Shown one piece after another: positions 27,148 through 34,907 of a stretch of DNA of 64,000 nt. The stretch is taken from NCBI RefSeq assembly GCF_001984055.1, contig NZ_LYVO01000022.1, positions 29,261 through 93,260 of the forward strand, in the 5' to 3' direction. The stretch's first letter is position 1. The number at the start of each line of letters is the position of its first letter. A program made the position numbers and the translations under genes. The stretch comes from Variovorax sp. KK3. GTDB taxonomy: Bacteria; Pseudomonadota; Gammaproteobacteria; Burkholderiales; Burkholderiaceae_C. The notes under the pieces are model-generated. The model ran no database searches. It was not told the origin of the DNA and saw only the letters and a program-made list of their open reading frames with translations.

Positions 27148-27546
27148 ATGACTTCCACCCACTCGACGCCCACGGCCGCCGTGCGCGCGGCGCTTCAGGC
27201 CTACCAGGACAAGGATCGCGAAGCGATCGAACGACTGCTGCATCCCGACTACCGTTTCACGAGCCCGCTCGACAACCAGCTCGACCGGAAGAGCTACTTC
27301 GACATCTGCTGGCCCAACGCAGGGATGATGGTCCGCTTCGACATCGTGCACGCCGCGGACATCGAGGATCGGGCTGTCGTGATCTACGAGGGGCGCACCC
27401 GCGCAGGCCAGGCCTTTCGCAACTGCGAGATGCATCGCGTGCAGGACGGTCGCATCCTCGAGACCGAGGTGTATTTCGGCTGGAATCTGCCCCACGCCGT
27501 GCCACTGGGAGAGCATCGCGCAAACGACGGCGCCGGGCACGCCTGA
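27148..27546 (+). CDS. SnoaL/NTF2-like protein
   Basis: Cone-shaped NTF2-fold protein of 132 aa: VRAALQAYQDKDREAIERLLHPDYRFTSPLDN and the final YFGWNLPHAV are typical of SnoaL-like polyketide cyclase/ketosteroid-isomerase relatives. AGGAGA precedes ATG 27148. It follows the broken hydrolase on the same strand and may belong to that operon. Substrate unknown. Confidence 0.82.
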   Translation: MTSTHSTPTAAVRAALQAYQDKDREAIERLLHPDYRFTSPLDNQLDRKSYFDICWPNAGMMVRFDIVHAADIEDRAVVIYEGRTRAGQAFRNCEMHRVQDGRILETEVYFGWNLPHAVPLGEHRANDGAGHA

Positions 27547-27555
27547 GCGGCCGCG

Positions 27556-27924
27556 TCACCAAAGGTGCTTGCCGTCGAGCACCTCCACCGGCAAGTCTGC
27601 CGCCTCGATGCCCTCCAGGATCCGCGCGTTCACCCCGATGCGACGCGTCTGGCCGTCCCAACTGCCGTCGCGCGCGAACGCCGGACTGTCGGAGTAGAGG
27701 CTGCAGCCGCAGGCGCTGCAGAAATGATGGGCCACCTGCTTCGAGTTCCAACGATAGACCGCATCACTGGTCGCCTCGATGACTGCAAGTTGGTGCGGCT
27801 CGAAATAGGCATGAAGCAGTCCCCGCTTCGAGCAGAAAGAACACGTGCAACGGGTCAACGTCTCCGGCAGTTCGCCGTCGATCTCGATCACGTTGCGGCC
27901 ACAGTGGTAGCGTCCGTTGAGCAT
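27556..27924 (-). CDS. GFA/CENP-V-type zinc protein
   Basis: Protein of 122 aa of the glutathione-dependent formaldehyde-activating (GFA) family. Zinc cysteines are visible as YHCGRN, CTCSFCSKRG and FCSACGCSLYSD. The family includes an S-(hydroxymethyl)glutathione-related enzyme but most members have no proven function. Convergent with the NTF2-like gene; a frame-broken NTF2-like gene lies just upstream on the same strand. Confidence 0.85.
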   Translation of the reverse strand: MLNGRYHCGRNVIEIDGELPETLTRCTCSFCSKRGLLHAYFEPHQLAVIEATSDAVYRWNSKQVAHHFCSACGCSLYSDSPAFARDGSWDGQTRRIGVNARILEGIEAADLPVEVLDGKHLW

Positions 27925-27956
27925 GATGCCTCCTTATGCTTCGCCTCGTTCACGCA

Positions 27957-28416
27957 TCACTTTCCCCGAGGGATGTCTGCGTGGCGATGAACGAGTTTCC
28001 ATCCGTCGCCTTCCAGTCTGAAAATCTCGGTGAGCCGCAGCGTCATCTCGACAAGCTGATCCTGGCCCTCCATGACCACCGCGGCATGCTGCAGACCGGC
28101 CCAGAATGCCAGCGTTGCGCTGGCGTCGGATTGCATCCCCTCGAACCGACCCGTGCTGCACCTGCCGAACGACGTCGCCCCCTTTGATGTCGGCCTCGTT
28201 CACCTCCGCTGCCCCGCAAACCATTTGCCCGTTCGGTGGGAACAAGGTCGCCGGGTCATGTTCCGTGGACAGCGCGCACACGGCTTCCGGCCTGCCATCA
28301 ACGTCGTCCGATGATGCTGTCTCCCGCTGCTCGAGGAAGCGCTGAAAGCCCCGCGACGCGTCGAGCCTCTGCGCGCTGGAAGCCTGATCTTGCATCTTGG
28401 AAGTTCGTTCCTTCAA
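27957..28416 (-). pseudogene. Frameshifted NTF2-like (DUF4440-type) gene
   Basis: The first part reads RGFQRFLEQRETASSDDVDGRPEAVCALST and ATLFPPNGQMVCGAAEVNEADIKGGD, then a frameshift near 28140-28155 switches the meaningful sequence to another frame: RFEGMQSDASATLAFWAGLQHAAVVM and LRLTEIFRLEGDGWKLVHRHADIPRGK, ending at 27957. This is one NTF2-like protein of about 150 aa split in two. A sequencing error at the shift is the other explanation. Confidence 0.65.
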
Positions 28417-28587
28417 TGAGCGCGTCCTGGCTCCTGGTTGAACGTGTCACACCATCTTCCTGGACGACCCGCCCCCGTGGCTCAGCGGCAATCCAGTTTC
28501 AAGGTAGGTCGCCGCTGATCAGACCGCACAGCGGACGCATCAGCGAGCGCTGGCGTGACGCTGCGACAACGGCTGACAAACGACGAG

Positions 28588-28603
28588 CTGTATGTAAATA
28601 CAG
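28588..28603. promoter_or_regulatory. LexA (SOS) box
   Basis: CTGTATGTAAATACAG fits the CTG-N10-CAG LexA consensus with an AT-rich centre and lies 22 bp before the DUF3072 start. It probably represses that gene until DNA damage. Confidence 0.75.
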
Positions 28604-28625
28604 TGGTAGCCTTTAGGAGCATCCC

Positions 28626-28856
28626 ATGACCGACAAAGCCACGCAGCAGCACGCACAGGAAAGCAATATGGAGAAGGACCCAAAGAGCTGGGTCACGGGC
28701 GACGAGCCGATGACCGGTGCCCAGCTTTCCTACCTCAAGACGCTGTCCGAAGAGGCCAAGGAGCCGTTCGATGCGAACCTCACCAAGGCCCAGGCGTCTA
28801 AACGCATCGACGAACTGCAGGCGGTCACCGGCCGAGGCGAGCACCCGGCCACTTGA
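28626..28856 (+). CDS. DUF3072 small protein under a LexA box
   Basis: Protein of 76 aa: WVTGDEPMTGAQLSYLKTLSEE and FDANLTKAQASKRIDELQ are the DUF3072 signature. AGGAG precedes the ATG, and a LexA box lies immediately upstream, so it should be SOS-induced. The domain is of unknown function; its SAP-like helix pattern (LTKAQASKRIDEL) hints at nucleic-acid or protein contact, which is only an inference. Confidence 0.85.
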   Translation: MTDKATQQHAQESNMEKDPKSWVTGDEPMTGAQLSYLKTLSEEAKEPFDANLTKAQASKRIDELQAVTGRGEHPAT

Positions 28857-29431
28857 TCCTGAGACGCCAGGCCCTTCTCGTCGATGGCCCGAGCAGGATC
28901 GCCGGCGACCCTTCCGCGCGCGATGCGAGTCCGGCCATGTCGCCACGAAACCTGGCGTGCGGGGCCGCATCGGCCTCGCCGAGAGGGCACACGCCGTCCA
29001 TCGAAGCCGCGTGCAGGCCTTCAGTTGGCGTTGACCCAAGCCGATCACTTCGCACTCGAGCGGGTTGGCCCCGCGCAATCGACCGCGTGCGATAAAGCCG
29101 CTCTGCAAGAGCCACGTGTACTTCGGAAATCCCGATTCGACGGCATTGCTTGAAGCGCGAAGTCGCCTGGACATGCAGTCCATCAGCAATAGCGGACCGT
29201 CGTCGGTACGAACAGGCCGTCGAATGCGCCGGCGGCCAAAACTGCTCCGCATCGGGCCGGACCAGTCAAGCCCGGCATGATCGTCGCGACTGGCGCGCCG
29301 ACTGCCGTGTTGCCTGCTGCATCTCGCGCCATCTCTTGCGCGCTTTCGGACTGCTGCCATGCGCTGCGCTTCCAGCACCATCGATCTCCAACCGATCGAT
29401 GAGTTCAGGTGGCCACCGCATCGCCGCGCCC
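28857..29431. other. Degenerate stretch without supported gene
   Basis: A 364-codon minus-strand ORF covers the area but has no domain, start signal or codon bias. I see nothing else. Confidence 0.35.
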
Positions 29432-29600
29432 ATGAGCGGTTCAATGCCGTCGAGGCGACAGTACTGTCACGGTGGAGGCCGCCTTGGCGCGCCGCGGTCC
29501 GTGGCTCGGCCCCGCCGAAACGGCGCCGTTGCGACGAGATCGCGTGGTCCATTCCGCTGCTTCTCCGCCAGCGCACGGAAATGGCAAGCCACGCGCGCGG
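29432..29600 (+). pseudogene. Decayed copy of the 23.6-kb hypothetical gene
   Basis: DNA and frame-hopped protein similarity to 23573-23911: AHERFNAVEA in one frame, MEAALARRGPWLGP in another, then the shared GAGATCGCGTGG and GGAAATGGCAA motifs. The copy has at least one frameshift and no start. Confidence 0.5.
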
Positions 29601-29752
29601 ACTGACTCACATCGCCGCAACGAGCGAAAGGCCCGGTCACATGCGCAACGCGGCTTCGACTGGCCGATTGCGCGACTCGCTCTGCAAGAATCGGTGTGAT
29701 GGGCGACGTCGCCTCATAACACGACATCCAGGTTGCGTCGGATCGCCGCACC

Positions 29753-29971
29753 GTGTGGGTCAACGCCGGTGACGGATCGTGCATCGGGCGCTTCAGCAAG
29801 CGCTTTGGAGTCGATGTGCACACCACTGCGGCAGATCAATTGGCAGGCACGTCTCAGTGCCTCCTGTGCACGCACGGTCCTGCTGACCAAACAGCCTGGT
29901 TGCAATTCGTCGAAGCGATGCGCGTCCACCATGGCGTGCAGATCGACAAGAATCTGCTGACGTGGGCCTAG
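29753..29971 (+). CDS. Small conserved-looking hypothetical protein
   Basis: Frame of 72 aa (GTG start): WVNAGDGSCIGRFSKRFGVDVH, then QCLLCTHGPAD and a helical C-terminus. The CxxC pair suggests metal or redox binding. The frame is meaningful further upstream (HDIQVASDRRTV) up to a TAA at 29717 placed where a start would be expected, so the original start may be lost. Function unknown. Confidence 0.5.
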   Translation: MWVNAGDGSCIGRFSKRFGVDVHTTAADQLAGTSQCLLCTHGPADQTAWLQFVEAMRVHHGVQIDKNLLTWA

Positions 29972-30159
29972 CCGTCGATTTCCTGCCGCTCGAGTCCCGC
30001 GCGCCATGCCGGCGCGGTCTGTTGGTGCAGGTCTGCACGACTTTTGAAACGTCTGCGTATGTTTTGCGCATGCGAAAATTCCAAGCACAACAACGACGCG
30101 TTCGAACAGGACAGGCGTGATGCTCTCGATCGAGGCACGCGCTTTGTGATGCAACGGTG

Positions 30160-30354
30160 ATGAAGAAGATCAAGCTCAACGAGGAGCAGTGGAGAACGCT
30201 CGAGGCCCTGCGCAAGGCCATGGCGATGCGGCGATCCGCTGAGGACATCAAGGTGCCGCGCCGGCTTCTGTCCAACGGCCTCGCCGTCGAGGACCGACAC
30301 GGTATTTGTGCGCTGACCGAACTGGGGCTGACCCGGCTCAATCAAGGGCGGTAG
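30160..30354 (+). CDS. Small winged-helix-like hypothetical protein
   Basis: A 64-aa basic protein: EEQWRTLEALRKAMAMRRSAEDIKVPRRLLSNGLAVE and ending GICALTELGLTRLNQGR, the ending typical of small winged-helix regulators. ATG 30160 is used; a GTG directly precedes it. About 90 bp upstream an AT-flanked palindrome (CGCATGCG between TTTTG and AAAA, 30068-30084) could be its operator. Target unknown. Confidence 0.55.
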   Translation: MKKIKLNEEQWRTLEALRKAMAMRRSAEDIKVPRRLLSNGLAVEDRHGICALTELGLTRLNQGR

Positions 30355-30404
30355 TTGCCCCCGCCTGCACGCCCAACACGCCAACAGAGATCGTCGACAG
30401 CGCA

Positions 30405-30420
30405 GGTACCGCGCGGTACC
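30405..30420. repeat. Perfect 16-bp palindrome
   Basis: GGTACCGCGCGGTACC is an exact palindrome in a gap between small genes. It may be a protein-binding site; no adjacent gene claims it clearly. Confidence 0.5.
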
Positions 30421-30568
30421 GACCGCGCAGCGCGCGTACGCCCGTGGGGTCTCGACGGAGCGATGCTCGTGATCGATCTCAAGACAACGGGGTCACGAGG
30501 GAACCTGCTTTCAACGTGGCGAAACCTTGGCATCGCCCAGCAACCCAGCACACATTCGAGCGTCGAAC

Positions 30569-30835
30569 CTACGATTGGCCCACCAACGACCAACCCGCAC
30601 GTTGATTTGCCTTGTCGTTTTCATACTCCCAACGTGCACCGCAGGCGTCGCAACGGTAGCCTGTGATGGTCACGGTGTGACTGCCGCTTTCGCCGTCGCT
30701 ACGCTCTGCTTTTCGGCTGGCGCCTTGGACGAGCTCGGCATGCCCAGGTGCGCGGCGCCAATGGCGCTGGATCGCGGTGCACGAGTGACAAAGCGCGAGC
30801 GTCGCCTCGTCGGGTTGGTTCAATGCTTTCGTCAT
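30569..30835 (-). CDS. Small zinc-ribbon-like hypothetical protein
   Basis: An 88-aa frame with two CxxC knuckles, LCHSCTAIQRHWRR near residue 18 and YRCDACGARWEYEND near residue 65, spaced as in a zinc ribbon. GGAG lies 6 bases before ATG 30835. No family recognised; could be a small nucleic-acid-binding or regulator protein. Confidence 0.6.
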   Translation of the reverse strand: MTKALNQPDEATLALCHSCTAIQRHWRRAPGHAELVQGASRKAERSDGESGSHTVTITGYRCDACGARWEYENDKANQRAGWSLVGQS

Positions 30836-31573
30836 ACGGCTCCGACTCTGTTTCTCGAGATGGCGCCATCCATGCAGCGTCGGCTGGCGTGGAGCGCCCG
30901 TGGGGCAGTATCGGCCACGCACCGTGTTCGGTGCGTTGCCCAACGACAAATACCTGCGCGACCTCACACCGCTTCACGGTGGCCAATGGCGTCCGGCGAC
31001 CTGGGCTGCGCCCGGCGCCTTCGCGTGTTTGCTGTTCATCTTCTGACGGGCCCGCGGCGCGCATGCGCTGCAGGGGATGTGTCTTCCTCGTGAGACTACG
31101 CGACGCGGCCCGCTTTGCACGGGCGCCAAGCGCCCCAACACGAAGATCTCGAAGCCAGCAGCCCCGAGGCCTGTCCATCGGCACGCCGGAAGCGCCACCA
31201 CTTGCAGCGAGAACAGGGCTGCTTTCACGCACTCCAGCGGGTTTTGTCGACGCTCGGCGCTGGGACGATGCAACGCTCGCCGCGCCTGCAAGGATTCTGC
31301 GGCTGGCCCTTCTCCGACGACTCCTCGCCGCGCGCAGCGTTGGTCAGGCACTTCGGCGTCGGCTCCTGGGCGGATCGAAAGACCCAGAACACCTCGAACC
31401 ACCACGAGTTTCCCGCACGCTGCCGCGTCGCGCCGGCCACGAACCAAGAAACCTGCCGCTCGAAGTTGGCGCTCGAGCTGCCACGGCGACTGACTACGCA
31501 CACCGGTGGCCCTACGTTCGATCTGCGCGGCCTTCGGCCAGAACACCTGTTGCACCCGCCCGCACAGTCGCGA
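30836..31573. other. Gene-free stretch
   Basis: Several long overlapping ORFs exist on both strands, without domain, ribosome site or consistent third-position bias. No gene supported. Confidence 0.35.
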
Positions 31574-31768
31574 TCAGGACGGCAGTTCCATCACGGGCCC
31601 GAGCCACGCCTCGGCTGCAGCACGCGGCGGCAACGCGCGCAAGCGCGCGTCGCGCCAAAGTTCGGTGGCCATCTCCTCAAGTTCCCGAGGATTCACAGTG
31701 CGCCACCGGAGCTGCAGGGCGTGCGCGCAGGCGGCGATCCAGATGTCAGGTGAAATGGCGTCGGCCAT
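31574..31768 (-). CDS. Small hypothetical protein, divergent from a LexA box
   Basis: A 64-aa frame: ISPDIWIAACAHALQLRWRTVNPRELEEMATELWRDARLRALPPRAAAEAWL, well-formed amphipathic helices. Its start is 15 bp from a LexA box shared with the divergent gene at 31803. Family not recognised; the short length and helix pattern suggest a small regulator or inhibitor, which is only inference. Confidence 0.55.
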   Translation of the reverse strand: MADAISPDIWIAACAHALQLRWRTVNPRELEEMATELWRDARLRALPPRAAAEAWLGPVMELPS

Positions 31769-31782
31769 GGCGTTTCCACAAG

Positions 31783-31798
31783 CTGTACAAACATACAG
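31783..31798. promoter_or_regulatory. LexA (SOS) box between divergent small genes
   Basis: CTGTACAAACATACAG matches CTG-N10-CAG exactly. It is 4 bp before the + gene and 14 bp before the - gene, so a bound repressor would shut both. Confidence 0.7.
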
Positions 31799-31802
31799 TA
31801 TC

Positions 31803-32036
31803 ATGGCATCCATGCGCCAGCAAGACCTTCTCTCGAACGACGCCCCGACGCTCATGCGCATGCCCTCCTGGCTCGGCGCCGACGTCCGCGAAGAGCGCGA
31901 ACTGCCTCTCTTGCCAGGCGACTACGAGGTCACGCCTGGCGAGGATCGATGGACCGTCAGGTGCCGGAAGACCGGCCAGATCGTCTACAACGGCATCGGT
32001 CCTGTCGAAGTCGTGCGATCGCCGGCACCGTCCTGA
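31803..32036 (+). CDS. Small hypothetical protein under a LexA box
   Basis: A 77-aa frame: PSWLGADVREERELPLLPGDYEVTPGEDRWTVRCRKTGQIVYNGIGPVEVV, a beta-rich small domain. ATG 31803 lies 4 bp after the LexA box, so the transcript must start very close to or at the start codon; a second ATG at 31812 is possible. Function unknown; likely SOS-induced. Confidence 0.55.
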   Translation: MASMRQQDLLSNDAPTLMRMPSWLGADVREERELPLLPGDYEVTPGEDRWTVRCRKTGQIVYNGIGPVEVVRSPAPS

Positions 32037-32117
32037 CGATTCGACATCGCGACGCGACCCCACGGCTGCGGATCACCAGCCTTCAGCGCCCTGGGCAAGC
32101 GCGGGACACTCAAAGAT

Positions 32118-32531
32118 CTACTGCGTCGCGCAGCGGTTGGTCGACAATTCCGCGCGCAGCCCCCGCATCCGTTGCTGGTCAGGATTGATCACCTCGGGCG
32201 GTTGCCATTGCCAATTGGTGTACCGGCTCTCGATCCTGTTGCGTTCGGCGACGAGTTGCGCGCACCGCGTCTCCCGATCCATATCACCGCCGGCTTGCAC
32301 TGGCCGAGCACGCATCGCTTTTGCCTGTTCTGCCTGCCGGACCTGCTGCTCCCATGGCACTTCGGCGACGTGTTCGATGCGCTCGATCAGCGCGTTGTAC
32401 TGGTTGCAATGCGCCTGCGCTCAAAACGTCGAACCGTTGTAGGCCTTGCACAGGTAGATGGTCGCGCCTTGCGCCGCGCTCGCAGTGAGCGCCAGGACGC
32501 CGATGGCCACCACTCTGTTGTTCATCCTCAT
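32118..32531 (-). pseudogene. Secreted small protein gene with a nonsense codon
   Basis: Reading from ATG 32531: a signal peptide (MRMNNRVVAIGVLALTASAAQG), then ATIYLCKAYNGSTF, a TGA at 32421-32423, and AQAHCNQYNALIERIEHVAEVPWEQQV onward to 32118. All 138 codons are in one frame, and the stop replaces what would be Trp (TGG to TGA). The layout resembles DUF4124-like small periplasmic proteins of Burkholderiales. Readthrough, mutation or sequencing error remain possible. Confidence 0.65.
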
Positions 32532-32717
32532 GTCTCGGAGCCTGGCCGCGGCCCCACCCGCATCGACGTTGTGCGCTCGCGACCGCCAAGTCGTCGACGA
32601 ATCACCGACTGCGGTGCGCTCGATGGGGCCAAGGACCTACCTTGATCTGACGAAGGGTCCGACACGGGTCTAGCGCACCACGGCGCAGCGTCCAGGCCTC
32701 ACCACTCGGAGAACATC

Positions 32718-33116
32718 ATGGGCATCCTCAGCAACATCCTCGGCAAGATCTTCCCCTCCTCGCATGCGGCCCCCGCGCCTGCGGCGCCGGCGGGGACTGC
32801 CCCCGCTGGCGCAGGAACAAGCGCGACGCCCGCACAGCCGGCACCGGTTGCCATGAGCGAGGTGGATGTCGAAAAGCTTCTCGACGACAAGGCGAAGAAC
32901 GCCGGCGAAAAGCTGAACTGGAAAACGTCGATCGTGGACCTCATGAAGTTGCTGGCGCTCGACAGTTCGCTGGCTTCCCGCAAGGAGCTCGCGAAGGAAC
33001 TCCACTACAGCGGCGATCCGAACGATTCGGCGTCCATGAATGTCTGGCTTCATCGCCAGGTCATGAACAAAGTAGCGGCCAACGGCGGAAAGGTGCCAGC
33101 TGACCTCAAGGATTGA
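32718..33116 (+). CDS. DUF3597 protein
   Basis: Protein of 132 aa: N-terminal MGILSNILGKIF, a Pro/Ala-rich linker (residues 15-45), then the DUF3597 core VDVEKLLDDKAKNAGEKLNWKTSIVDLMKLLALDSSLASRKELAKEL. The core resembles the lysin-motif-free small domains often found near peptidoglycan or stress genes, but its role is unknown. It stands alone. Confidence 0.85.
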   Translation: MGILSNILGKIFPSSHAAPAPAAPAGTAPAGAGTSATPAQPAPVAMSEVDVEKLLDDKAKNAGEKLNWKTSIVDLMKLLALDSSLASRKELAKELHYSGDPNDSASMNVWLHRQVMNKVAANGGKVPADLKD

Positions 33117-33328
33117 TGGTTCCCGCGCGCGCCTGCGACGCGACCATTTGTCGCGCCCGACAGGTGCCCCAGGATCGAACGAACTCCGCGAGTGCATTGG
33201 ACGCGCGGTGATCCTGGTCATGCCCGCCCGCGGCACGCGCGTTGCCCCAAAGCGACGGCATCCGAAACACAGCTCCGCCGTGCGAGATTTCCCTTCAGGC
33301 GCCGAAGGTCGCCGGGCACAATTCCAAG

Positions 33329-33652
33329 ATGCCAGCCCCTCGACTCCCCGCTCGATACCGTCACATCTGGTGGTTCCCGGGCGCGTGCTCGACGCTGGCC
33401 CTTGCGCTGGCCGTGACAGCACTGCGACCGACCGAGCAGAACGTGCTGCTGGCTATGGCAATCCTGTGCGCCCTCCCGTGGTCCCTGGCGCTGCTGCTGC
33501 TGGACTTCGGCCACGGCTTTGCCAACCAAGCGGGGGCCGTCGTCTGCGTCGGACTGGTCGTCAATGCGGCCCTGCTTTGGTGGTGCACGGCAGCGCTGCG
33601 CACGAGGATGCTGCAACGCGAGGCACCCGAACGACGGCGCCACGACCCCTGA
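33329..33652 (+). CDS. Small membrane protein, unknown
   Basis: Frame of 107 aa with three hydrophobic segments (about residues 13-33, 40-60, 67-90) and charged ends, coding-like GC3. The start is not supported by a good ribosome site. No family recognised. Confidence 0.5.
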   Translation: MPAPRLPARYRHIWWFPGACSTLALALAVTALRPTEQNVLLAMAILCALPWSLALLLLDFGHGFANQAGAVVCVGLVVNAALLWWCTAALRTRMLQREAPERRRHDP

Positions 33653-34103
33653 ATCGGCGCGGCCGCGGAATGCGGTGCTGCGGTGCGCGCCCGCTCGGCC
33701 TATTGGGGTTCACACGGGGCCAGTTGTTCAAGGCCTGACCGATGTCGGTGCCCCGCCCGTTTCTTCGCCAGGTCCATTCCCTCCGGGCGACATTCGACGC
33801 CCTCTTTCGCGTTGGCTTCAGGGCCGAGCAATTCGGGCTCCGCGACGGCTTCTGCTGGGCGCTCAATAAGGGGCCTTGAACGACGACGGCCCTGCCTTCG
33901 CTGGCTGCTCGGCTGCACGCGTCCGCCATAGCACTTCGAGTCGAAGCGTCAGCCGCCACACACTTCCTTGATGCGCGAGGCCACGGTACCGGCACCGGCC
34001 TCATCGACGCCCCCCACTCGCGTTGTCGGCCGCCGCCGAAGGTGCGGCCACCCCCGTGCCACAATCGCGAGGGCTGCGCGCTGCAGCAGTCCACGGAGAG
34101 TCC
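33653..34103. other. Gene-free stretch before the rsbQ-like gene
   Basis: No gene or clear repeat; the promoter of the downstream pair is probably in its last 100 bp but no strong box stands out. Confidence 0.35.
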
Positions 34104-34907
34104 ATGAGCGTTCGACAACGCAACCACGTCCGCGTCGGAGGCAACGGCACTGACACCCTGTTCTTCGCCCATGGCTTCGGCTGCGATCAGAACATGTGGC
34201 GGCTGCTCGAACCCGTCTATGCCACGCGCTATCGGACAGTCTGCTTCGACCATGTCGGCGCGGGCGGGTCGGACGTCACAGCCTACGACAAGAACAGGTA
34301 TGCCAGCCTCGCCGGCTACGCGGACGATGTCGTCCAGATCGTCCGGGAATTCGGTCAGGGCCGCTCCCTCTTCGTCGGGCACTCGGTCAGCGCAATGATC
34401 GGCATGCTGGCCGAATTGGCCTCGCCAGGCCTTCTTGCCGCGCACATCATGATCGGCCCCTCGCCGTGCTACGTCGACGACGACGGCTATGTCGGCGGTT
34501 TCTCTCGCGCGGACGTCGACTCGCTTCTCAGAACGCTCGAAGGCAACTACCTCGGCTGGTCCAGCAACATGGCGCCTGCGATCATGGGCGCGCCCGGACA
34601 GCCCGAACTCGGCGCGGAACTCGTCAACAGCTTCTGCCGCACGGACCCCGACATCGCGGCACGCTTCGCACGCGCGACCTTTCTCTCCGACCACCGCGCC
34701 GATCTGCCCCGGCTCACCACGCCCACACTGATCCTCCAATGTGACGACGACATCATCGCCCCCGTCGCGGTGGGCCAGTACATGGCCCGGACGCTGCCCG
34801 ATGCGGAACTCGTCATCATCGAGAACGTGGGCCATTGCCCGCACCTGAGCGCGCCCGGCGCGAGCGCCGACGCGATCGACGCCTTTCTCGCGAGGCGCGG
34901 CCTTTGA
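34104..34907 (+). CDS. RsbQ/KAI2-like alpha/beta hydrolase
   Basis: Cytoplasmic alpha/beta hydrolase of 267 aa, the size and motifs of RsbQ, the partner of stress phosphatase RsbP in Bacillus and relative of the plant receptors KAI2 and D14. Nucleophile Ser94 lies in GHSVSAM, the acid in QCDDDIIAP (about 214-216), the His in GHCPHLS (244); HGFGCDQNMWR forms the oxyanion loop. GGAGAG precedes the ATG. Its stop overlaps the TTG start of a PAS histidine kinase. The likely job is to make or recognise a small molecule sensed by the PAS domain. Confidence 0.88.
   Translation: MSVRQRNHVRVGGNGTDTLFFAHGFGCDQNMWRLLEPVYATRYRTVCFDHVGAGGSDVTAYDKNRYASLAGYADDVVQIVREFGQGRSLFVGHSVSAMIGMLAELASPGLLAAHIMIGPSPCYVDDDGYVGGFSRADVDSLLRTLEGNYLGWSSNMAPAIMGAPGQPELGAELVNSFCRTDPDIAARFARATFLSDHRADLPRLTTPTLILQCDDDIIAPVAVGQYMARTLPDAELVIIENVGHCPHLSAPGASADAIDAFLARRGL

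Noticed and set aside
28482..29576. 364-codon minus-strand ORF
   Set aside because: No domain, no start signal, overlaps the LexA-controlled DUF3072 gene and a decayed repeat.
28857..31573. A ku gene to accompany LigD
   Set aside because: I searched the frames around the small-gene region by eye and saw no Ku-like motif.
30748..32442. 564-codon plus-strand ORF
   Set aside because: Overlaps several better-supported small genes on both strands and shows no protein-like composition.
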